The position numbers and the translations under genes are program-made. Below, in pieces: positions 1-5,006 of a stretch of DNA of 6,049 nt. Position 1 is the stretch's first letter; every line of letters begins with the position of its first letter. The DNA is from Chloroflexota bacterium (GTDB lineage Bacteria > Chloroflexota > Anaerolineae > Anaerolineales > UBA4823): contig JAUWLJ010000142.1 of NCBI GenBank assembly GCA_030613705.1, forward strand, positions 1 to 6,049, given 5' to 3'. The notes under the pieces were generated by a model, which worked only from the letters and a program-made list of their open reading frames with translations, made no database searches and had not been told where the DNA came from.

Positions 1-1548
1 CCCCAATTCTGCGGCACTGCCTGTCACACCATGCCCCCTGAATTTACCAGCTATTTAACTTCTCCTCATGCGCGCATCGATTGTGTCGATTGCCATATTG
101 GCAAAGGTTTTCTTGCTACGCGCGTCACCCGCAAGGCGGGCGATATCCGGCATATCGTCGCCGTTGCTTTCAATACTTACGAATTCCCCATTCGAGCTCC
201 TCAGTTACAACCTGCCCGGGAAACTTGCGAGAAATGCCATCTCCCCGAAAAATTCTCTGATGATAGCTTGCGAGAGATCAAGCAGTTCACCCCAGACAAA
301 GATAATACACCCATGACAACGTATCTGGTGCTTAAAACCGGTGGCGGCAGCAAACGAGAGGGATTAGGGCGCGGTATTCACTGGCATATAGAGAATAAAA
401 TTGAATATTTCCCCGAGGACCCTGAGGAACAGGTAATTCCTTATGTCCGGGTTTACGAAGATGATGGCACGATCACCGAATATATCGACATCGAATCTGG
501 GCTCGATCCCAGCGATATCGATCCAGATGACCTGGTGGAAATGGATTGCATCACCTGCCACAACCGCATCACCCACCTGGTGAAGACTCCGGAAGCGACC
601 GTCGATGAGCTGATGAACCGCGGCATCATCGATCCAGAGATACCCGAAATACGTAGAGTGGCAGTCGAAACCTACAGCCAGATTTATGACACCACCGAAA
701 TTGGTCTGGAGGGCATCGCCGGAATTGCTAGTTTTTACGAGACGTATTACGTGGAATATTACGATGCAAACCAAGAGAAGATAGATAACGCTATCGATGC
801 TTTGCAAGAAGCTTACGCCCAAAGTGTATTCCCTCACCAGAATTCGGACTGGACTACCCATCCCAACAACATTGGACATACCGATTCGGCGGGCTGTTTC
901 CGCTGTCACGGCGGCACGCATCTGAACGCTGAGGGGGAAGCGATCCGCCTGGAGTGCAATCTATGCCATTCAATACCCGTTGTGGCCGGTCCAGGAGATT
1001 TTGTCTCGCAGATCGAGATCAGCCGCGGCCCGGAACCCGACTCACACAAGAATCCGTCCTGGATCAGTTTGCACCGCGATGTGTTCGACCCGACTTGCAG
1101 CAACTGCCACACCACGGACAATCCTGGGGGCATCGATAACACATCGTTTTGCTCGAACAGCGCCTGCCACGGCAACGTTTGGGAATACGCTGGTTTCGAT
1201 GCACCTGGGCTGCGCGAGTTATTGCTCAAACAATTGCCCCCCGAACCAACACCAATCACTCCTCCAGAAGGTGGGGAGCTTACTTACCAGAACACCATTG
1301 GCCCTATCTTGGAGAGTAAATGCGGCACCTGTCACAGCACCTCCAACAACCTGAAAGGGTTAGATCTGACTACTTATGAGGGCATCTTGCAGGGCAGCGA
1401 GAGCGGGGTGGTAATCATCCCCAGCGACCCCGAGAACAGTCTGATTATTATCATTCAGACCCGGGAAGAGCCCCACTTCGCCCAGCTGACCTCTGATGAA
1501 TTAGAGCTCTTGGAACGGTGGATCGCAGAGGGTGCGGCGGAGGAGTAA
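1..1548 (+). CDS. Multihaem c-type cytochrome, NapC/NirT-like N-terminus, 5' partial (nine haem motifs)
   Basis: Frame 1 is open from the first base, so the start lies upstream; the ATG at 31 is internal, because a haem motif (CGTACH, residues 4-9 of the visible 515) precedes it. The following stretch (TMPPEF, SPHA, CVDCHIGKG) resembles the first two haem sites of NapC/NirT-type quinol dehydrogenases, which sit just after a membrane anchor; the anchor is presumably off the window. Motifs in order: CX3CH at 4, CXXCH at 28, 76, 183, 299, 319 and 366, CX4CH at 384 (CSNSACH), CXXCH at 441. An acidic stretch (about 137-182) separates haems 3 and 4. A proline-rich linker (about 411-425) leads to a separate C-terminal cytochrome module. 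Likely role: extracytoplasmic electron relay, possibly from quinol or the neighbouring bc complex. The enzyme partner is unknown. Multihaem identity is certain; NapC-type function is inferred. Confidence 0.9.
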   Translation, partial: PQFCGTACHTMPPEFTSYLTSPHARIDCVDCHIGKGFLATRVTRKAGDIRHIVAVAFNTYEFPIRAPQLQPARETCEKCHLPEKFSDDSLREIKQFTPDKDNTPMTTYLVLKTGGGSKREGLGRGIHWHIENKIEYFPEDPEEQVIPYVRVYEDDGTITEYIDIESGLDPSDIDPDDLVEMDCITCHNRITHLVKTPEATVDELMNRGIIDPEIPEIRRVAVETYSQIYDTTEIGLEGIAGIASFYETYYVEYYDANQEKIDNAIDALQEAYAQSVFPHQNSDWTTHPNNIGHTDSAGCFRCHGGTHLNAEGEAIRLECNLCHSIPVVAGPGDFVSQIEISRGPEPDSHKNPSWISLHRDVFDPTCSNCHTTDNPGGIDNTSFCSNSACHGNVWEYAGFDAPGLRELLLKQLPPEPTPITPPEGGELTYQNTIGPILESKCGTCHSTSNNLKGLDLTTYEGILQGSESGVVIIPSDPENSLIIIIQTREEPHFAQLTSDELELLERWIAEGAAEE

Positions 1549-1563
1549 ATTGACAAGTTAATT

Positions 1564-1582
1564 AATCCTGATTATCAGGATT
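1564..1582. repeat. Inverted repeat, candidate operator
   Basis: This is a perfect 8-bp dyad, AATCCTGA and TCAGGATT, with a 3-nt centre (TTA). Its right half covers the proposed -35 box of the promoter before the Rieske gene, a position suited to a repressor or a class II activator. No U-tract follows, so it is unlikely to be the terminator of the upstream cytochrome gene. It does not fit the FNR/CRP half-site spacing (TTGAT-N4-ATCAA). The binding protein is unknown. Confidence 0.45.
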
Positions 1583-1600
1583 TAAGGTGACACTTATAAT
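1572..1600 (+). promoter_or_regulatory. Sigma70-type promoter of the bc operon
   Basis: TATAAT at 1595-1600 is an exact -10 box. TTATCA at 1572-1577 matches the -35 consensus at 4 of 6 positions with a 17-bp spacer. Transcription would start near 1607, giving a leader of about 50 nt before the Rieske start. A TTGACA at 1550-1555 lies too far from this -10 but has a weak -10-like TATCAG 17 bp downstream (1573-1578), so a second overlapping promoter is possible. The placement suggests the bc genes can be expressed apart from the upstream cytochrome. Confidence 0.55.
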
Positions 1601-1610
1601 AGAATACATT

Positions 1611-1620
1611 CCGCGCGCGG
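1611..1620. repeat. 10-bp perfect palindrome just after the predicted transcription start
   Basis: CCGCGCGCGG is fully self-complementary and strikingly GC-rich between AT-rich sequences. It begins about four bases after the predicted start of transcription. It could be a protein-binding site or a small 5' leader structure, though without a loop it cannot form a stable hairpin. It may also be chance. Confidence 0.25.
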
Positions 1621-1644
1621 TAGTTCGTCAAGTTGGTAAACGCC

Positions 1645-1652
1645 AAAGGAGG
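1645..1652 (+). promoter_or_regulatory. Shine-Dalgarno site of the Rieske gene
   Basis: AAAGGAGG lies 5 nt before the ATG at 1658. This near-full anti-SD match fixes the start of the Rieske gene and rules out the overlapping reading frame that begins at 1633. Confidence 0.8.
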
Positions 1653-1657
1653 CCAGG

Positions 1658-2140
1658 ATGGAAGAAAAAGACCAGCTCGGTCGACGAAATTTCTTAGCCA
1701 TAGCAATCGGAGCTATTGGGGCAGTGATCGGAGTTGTCATTGCGATACCTGCTGTGGCTTATGTCGTCGGTCCTGCTCTGAAACGAAAAACCTCCGAGGA
1801 TTGGGTCAGGCTTGGCCCAACCTCAAAAGTCGAGCTCGGGACACCTACACTTTTTAAGACCACTATTGAAAGACAAACCGGGTGGATCGTGACCGAGGAA
1901 GAGCTCTCGATCTATATCCTCACGGAAGATGGGCGTGACTATATCGCCCTGTCGAATATATGCACTCACCTTGGCTGTCGGGTCCGTTGGATTACCGATC
2001 AAGGACAGTACTTTTGCCCGTGCCACAACGCAGCCTTTGACAAAATTGGCCTGGTGGTATCTGGCCCTCCACCCCGACCCCTCGATCGCTATGAGACAAA
2101 GGTTGAGGACGATCAATTGTATATCTTGTTGGGAGGTTGA
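1658..2140 (+). CDS. qcrA: Rieske [2Fe-2S] subunit of a cytochrome bc/b6f-type complex
   Basis: This 160-residue protein takes electrons from quinol at the Qo site and passes them to the c-type haem acceptor on the outer face of the membrane. Both cluster-binding boxes are present: CTHLGC (102-107) and CPCHNAAFD (120-128), giving ligands C102, H104, C120 and H123 and the C107-C122 disulfide. The proline loop GPPPRPL (136-142) follows. The N-terminus has a twin arginine (R9-R10, then NFL) before a hydrophobic segment (about 12-39), as expected for a Tat-exported, membrane-anchored Rieske protein. Its length is normal for the bacterial b6f-like type. A strong ribosome site supports the start. 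The stop is separated from the cytochrome b6 start by one base, so the two are translationally linked. The family is certain; the symbol follows the Gram-positive qcrABC naming and could equally be petC. Confidence 0.96.
   Translation: MEEKDQLGRRNFLAIAIGAIGAVIGVVIAIPAVAYVVGPALKRKTSEDWVRLGPTSKVELGTPTLFKTTIERQTGWIVTEEELSIYILTEDGRDYIALSNICTHLGCRVRWITDQGQYFCPCHNAAFDKIGLVVSGPPPRPLDRYETKVEDDQLYILLGG
2131..2136 (+). promoter_or_regulatory. Shine-Dalgarno site of the cytochrome b6 gene
   Basis: GGGAGG lies inside the last codons of the Rieske gene, 5 nt before the ATG at 2142. It decides this start against an in-frame ATG at 1929, which would add 71 residues encoded antiparallel in style to no known family and overlapping the Rieske gene. 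Confidence 0.7.
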
Positions 2141-2141
2141 A

Positions 2142-2801
2142 ATGAGTGTCCATATCGGAGATTGGCTTGATGAGCGCATCGGTTGGCGGAATGTGTGGGA
2201 GGCTATTTTTCTACGTAAAATCCCCAAAGTAAATTGGTTTTACACTTTGGGCAGCGCAACGCTGTTTGTGGCAGTCCTGCAGGGCATTACCGGTATCCTG
2301 CTGACAATTTATTATGTCCCCACGCCAGACCATGCCTATGATAGTGTCGTCTTTATCACCACTCAAGTTCCAGGAGGCTGGTTTATTCGCGGTGTGCATC
2401 ACTGGGGGGCAAGCGCCATGGTTATCCTGGCCGTCCTGCACATGGTGCGTGTCATTATGTCTGGTTCGTACAAGTACCCCCGCGAGGTAACCTGGTTCAC
2501 CGGTGTCGGATTGCTGCTTGCGGTGATGGGCTTTGGTTTTACCGGTTATCTATTACCCTGGGACCAAAAAGCATACTGGGCGACCATTGTTGGCACCCGC
2601 ATTGCGGGAGTCGCCCCACTCATTGGGGATCCGATCCTGCGCATTATGCGCGGCGGGGAGGAGTTATCCGCGGTCACGCTGGCGCGCTTCTTTGGCGCCC
2701 ATATCTGGGTGCTGCCAGCGACTCTTTTGCTGTTTCTCGGATTCCATATGTATCTCGTCATCCGACTCGGCATCAGCGCTGTACCGAGAAAGGAGGAGTG
2801 A
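2142..2801 (+). CDS. qcrB: Cytochrome b6-type subunit (N-terminal half of cytochrome b)
   Basis: This 219-residue membrane protein carries the two b haems that move electrons across the membrane in the Q cycle. The four axial histidines are H86 and H100, then H187 and H202. The 14-residue gap in the second pair is the b6f/Gram-positive spacing, not the 13 of mitochondrial-type cytochrome b. Other family marks are WLDERIG near the N-terminus, IRGVHHW (82-88), LLPWDQ (137-142) and the closing LGIS. Four membrane segments are visible, roughly 33-58, 88-108, 115-137 and 188-208. Position 35, where cyt b6 and Bacillus QcrB carry the cysteine for covalent haem ci, is threonine (FYTLG). The length is normal for b6, and the missing C-terminal half is supplied by the next gene, whose ATG follows the stop after three bases. 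petB is an equal choice of name. Confidence 0.95.
   Translation: MSVHIGDWLDERIGWRNVWEAIFLRKIPKVNWFYTLGSATLFVAVLQGITGILLTIYYVPTPDHAYDSVVFITTQVPGGWFIRGVHHWGASAMVILAVLHMVRVIMSGSYKYPREVTWFTGVGLLLAVMGFGFTGYLLPWDQKAYWATIVGTRIAGVAPLIGDPILRIMRGGEELSAVTLARFFGAHIWVLPATLLLFLGFHMYLVIRLGISAVPRKEE
2789..2798 (+). promoter_or_regulatory. Shine-Dalgarno site of the subunit IV fusion gene
   Basis: AAAGGAGGAG overlaps the last codons of the cytochrome b6 gene and ends 6 nt before the ATG at 2805. It is strong and fixes the start, pointing to coupled translation of the two halves of cytochrome b. Confidence 0.75.
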
Positions 2802-2804
2802 CCG

Positions 2805-4922
2805 ATGAACGAAAAAGAGCGGCAGGAATACCTGGAGCAGTATAAAAAAGAAAAAGAAAAAGGGGTCCCCTTTTTCCCAGATATCATCTTCAAGGATGCT
2901 GTTGTCTCCCTGGTGATTTTTATTGCCCTGGTAGCCTTAGCTTATTTTGTCGGCGCACCTTTAGAGCCGCGTGCAGACCCGGCTGACACCAACTATACCC
3001 CCCGACCAGAATGGTATTTTCTATTCTTGTTCCAGCTATTGAAGTATTTCCCTGGGTCCCTTGAAGTGATCGGTGTTTTCATCATTCCCTCTGTTGCGGT
3101 CATCCTCTTGCTCGCCTTACCGCTTATTGACCGGTCTCCAAAGCGGTATTTTCTGCGCAGACCGATGATTCTTGGAGCAACGATTCTGAGTGTAATTGGC
3201 GTTCTTTTTCTCACCATCCAGTCGAGTCGAGAGATACCCCTACCCCCAGAGTTAGTCGGTGGTGACCAGACCGCAGTCCTGTACACAGAAAATTGTGCTC
3301 CTTGTCATGGCCCATCGATAACCGTCCCAGTGGGCGTTAATTTGCATGAAATTATTGCCCAAAGCAGGCACGAAGGCATGCCCGCCTGGAGCGGCGATCT
3401 CACCTCTGATGAGATCGATGCCTTGGCTGGCTTTATCATCTCCCCAGCAGGAAGCCAGCTCTTCACCGATAATTGCAGTGAATGTCATCAGGTCGCAGAG
3501 CTGGTGGCAAGCGACCCGGTCGCTTTGAAAAAATCCATCCAGCTCGGGATGGAATTTGCCCCTCATGCAGAGGTGGAAATCCCCGATTGGAACAAATCGA
3601 TCAGCCAGGAGGATCAGACCAAACTGCTGAATTTCCTTGTCGCACCAGATGGTCAGCGCTTGTTTGCCACCAATTGTGCTCCCTGCCATGGTCAATCGGT
3701 GGCCTTCGCCGGGGGTGAGGAGCAGGTATTAGACACTATCAGCCAGGGGGGGCTGCACCTGGAAATGCCCCCATGGCGGGAAATGTTGAGTGAGAACGAG
3801 CTGGACTTGCTTGCCAGATATGTAACTGACCCAGGCAGTGTTCCAGAGGGCGAGGAAACCTTTCAAGCCAACTGTGCGAATTGTCATGGTAGCCGCATCC
3901 CATCCTCAGAAGATGTAGAAGCTGCCCGGCAGATTATTGCTGAAGGCGGCGCTCACGATACCATGCCCGTGTGGGGCGATGTGCTTACTCCCGAACAACT
4001 GGATGCTTTAGTCACTTTCACCATCGCCGCAGCGGAGGGCACCTCGGTTGAGATCGGCCAGGAACTGTATAGTCAGAGCTGCGTATCCTGCCATGGCGAA
4101 TTCGGCGAAGGTGGTCCCAACCCATCCCGCGCCGGAGATATCATCTTTCCGATCAGCACCGCTGAATATTTGAAAACAAGGGATGATTTCACGATACGGG
4201 CGATCATCGCTCAGGGTCAACCGAATTATGGCATGTCACCTTTCGGCAGCGCTTTTGGAGGACCTCTGGACGATGAAGAAATCGATGCTGTTGTAGCTTA
4301 TATTCGATCCTGGGAGGCAAATCCGCCGGTTGAACTACCACCGGAAGTTGTAATTGATGTGGAGCAGAATGTAGTCCTGGATACCAAACAAATCTATGAC
4401 CAGCTTTGCTCACAATGCCATGGTCTGAATGGAGAAGGCGGTATTGGACCAGCTTTCGAGAACCTCCAGTTTCAAGCCACCAGAACCGACACCCAGCTAT
4501 ATAACGCTATAAACATCGGACATGATGCAACCTCGATGATCGGTTGGGGTGACGTTTTGAGTGCAGATCAAATCCAGCAAATGATCCAAATTATCCGCCG
4601 GTTTAGACCCTCACCGGTATCAGGTCAACCGACCACTGCTGCAGTGTCATTTTCTTCAGATGTGATGCCCATCTTCCAAGCCGAGTGCGTTGCTTGCCAC
4701 GGTAATTTTGGAGGCTGGGATGCCAGCAGCTACACTAGCGTGTTGGGCACAGGCGACCACGCCCCAATGATCATACCTGGTGATCCGGAGAACAGTTTCC
4801 TGGCTCAAAAGATGATCGGTACACAATCCATTGGGGAGATTATGCCCCCTGCTGGTTTACTGCCAGAAGATGAGATCCAGGTTATCCTTGATTGGATCGA
4901 GGCAGGTGCGCTTGATAATTAG
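2805..4922 (+). CDS. Cytochrome b6f subunit IV fused to seven c-type haem modules
   Basis: This 705-residue protein begins as a normal subunit IV (cytochrome b C-terminal half): a charged cytoplasmic start, membrane segments about 32-51, 86-107 and 119-138, and the Qo-site motif PEWYF (68-72) in the loop after the first. Three membrane passes leave the rest on the outer (p) side. There follow seven CXXCH motifs starting at C164, C224, C291, C357, C426, C535 and C628. Modules 1-4 are short and evenly spaced (60-67 residues); 5 and 6 look like ordinary monohaem cytochrome c domains (CHGEFGEGG, CHGLNGEGG); 7 resembles planctomycete-type cytochrome c modules (IIPGDPENS, MPP, ILDWIEAGA). Axial Met candidates are M192, M321, M387, M477, M578 and M680; module 2 has I259 at that place. 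Subunit IV alone is about 160 residues, so the tail is a large addition that probably replaces cytochrome c1/f and accepts electrons from the Rieske protein. The acceptor beyond it is unknown. Confidence 0.95.
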   Translation: MNEKERQEYLEQYKKEKEKGVPFFPDIIFKDAVVSLVIFIALVALAYFVGAPLEPRADPADTNYTPRPEWYFLFLFQLLKYFPGSLEVIGVFIIPSVAVILLLALPLIDRSPKRYFLRRPMILGATILSVIGVLFLTIQSSREIPLPPELVGGDQTAVLYTENCAPCHGPSITVPVGVNLHEIIAQSRHEGMPAWSGDLTSDEIDALAGFIISPAGSQLFTDNCSECHQVAELVASDPVALKKSIQLGMEFAPHAEVEIPDWNKSISQEDQTKLLNFLVAPDGQRLFATNCAPCHGQSVAFAGGEEQVLDTISQGGLHLEMPPWREMLSENELDLLARYVTDPGSVPEGEETFQANCANCHGSRIPSSEDVEAARQIIAEGGAHDTMPVWGDVLTPEQLDALVTFTIAAAEGTSVEIGQELYSQSCVSCHGEFGEGGPNPSRAGDIIFPISTAEYLKTRDDFTIRAIIAQGQPNYGMSPFGSAFGGPLDDEEIDAVVAYIRSWEANPPVELPPEVVIDVEQNVVLDTKQIYDQLCSQCHGLNGEGGIGPAFENLQFQATRTDTQLYNAINIGHDATSMIGWGDVLSADQIQQMIQIIRRFRPSPVSGQPTTAAVSFSSDVMPIFQAECVACHGNFGGWDASSYTSVLGTGDHAPMIIPGDPENSFLAQKMIGTQSIGEIMPPAGLLPEDEIQVILDWIEAGALDN
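3282..4034 (+). other. Tandem array of four short cytochrome c modules within the fusion protein
   Basis: Residues about 160-410 of the fusion consist of four copies of a unit of roughly 65 residues: an LF/TFxxNC start, CXXCHG, a short linker, GG-H--MPxW, then a helix with DxLxxFI/YV. The minimal spacing between haem and Met (about 30 residues) is shorter than in usual cytochrome c. Unit 2 departs from the pattern (CSECHQ instead of CHG, IPDW instead of MPxW). The array probably grew by internal duplication. Confidence 0.8.
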
Positions 4923-5006
4923 CTTTCAATGAGATCCTTCGCGGGTAGAGATATGTCGAATTACTGGTGCTGAGATATATATAAACGATTTAATTTACGA
5001 GTAGCT
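4923..5006 (+). promoter_or_regulatory. AT-rich intergenic region before the sensor kinase
   Basis: These 84 bases between the bc operon and the kinase hold an alternating AT run (4975-4983) and a -10-like TATAAA (4980-4985), but no acceptable -35 box 16-18 bp upstream. No hairpin plus T-run terminator is visible after the stop at 4922. The kinase may therefore be read through from the bc operon, have a weak or activator-dependent promoter here, or both. Confidence 0.3.

Noticed and set aside
10..27. The CX3CH motif as a sign of a sequencing indel.
   Set aside because: The frame is intact on both sides and the next residues match the NapC/NirT-like pattern; a single-codon change would not break the frame and the spacing occurs in related proteins.
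364..1259. Two long minus-strand reading frames (364-921 and 906-1259) opposite the multihaem cytochrome.
   Set aside because: They show no recognisable domain and lie fully opposite a gene with nine haem motifs in frame; they are shadows of its codon pattern.
1564..1590. Inverted repeat as a rho-independent terminator of the first cytochrome gene.
   Set aside because: The stem is short and only partly GC, and TTTAAGG rather than a T-run follows; an operator role over the -35 box fits better.
1929..2141. In-frame upstream extension of cytochrome b6 from an ATG at 1929.
   Set aside because: It would overlap the Rieske gene by over 200 bases and add 71 residues with no family similarity; the ATG at 2142 has a ribosome site and matches the b6 N-terminus.
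3252..3695. Minus-strand reading frame opposite haem modules 1-3.
   Set aside because: It has no domain features and is explained by the repetitive codon use of the haem modules on the + strand.
4948..4983. Repeated GAGATAT copies and the AT run in the gap before the kinase as a protein-binding repeat.
   Set aside because: The copies are only seven bases long and of low complexity; chance is enough to explain them.
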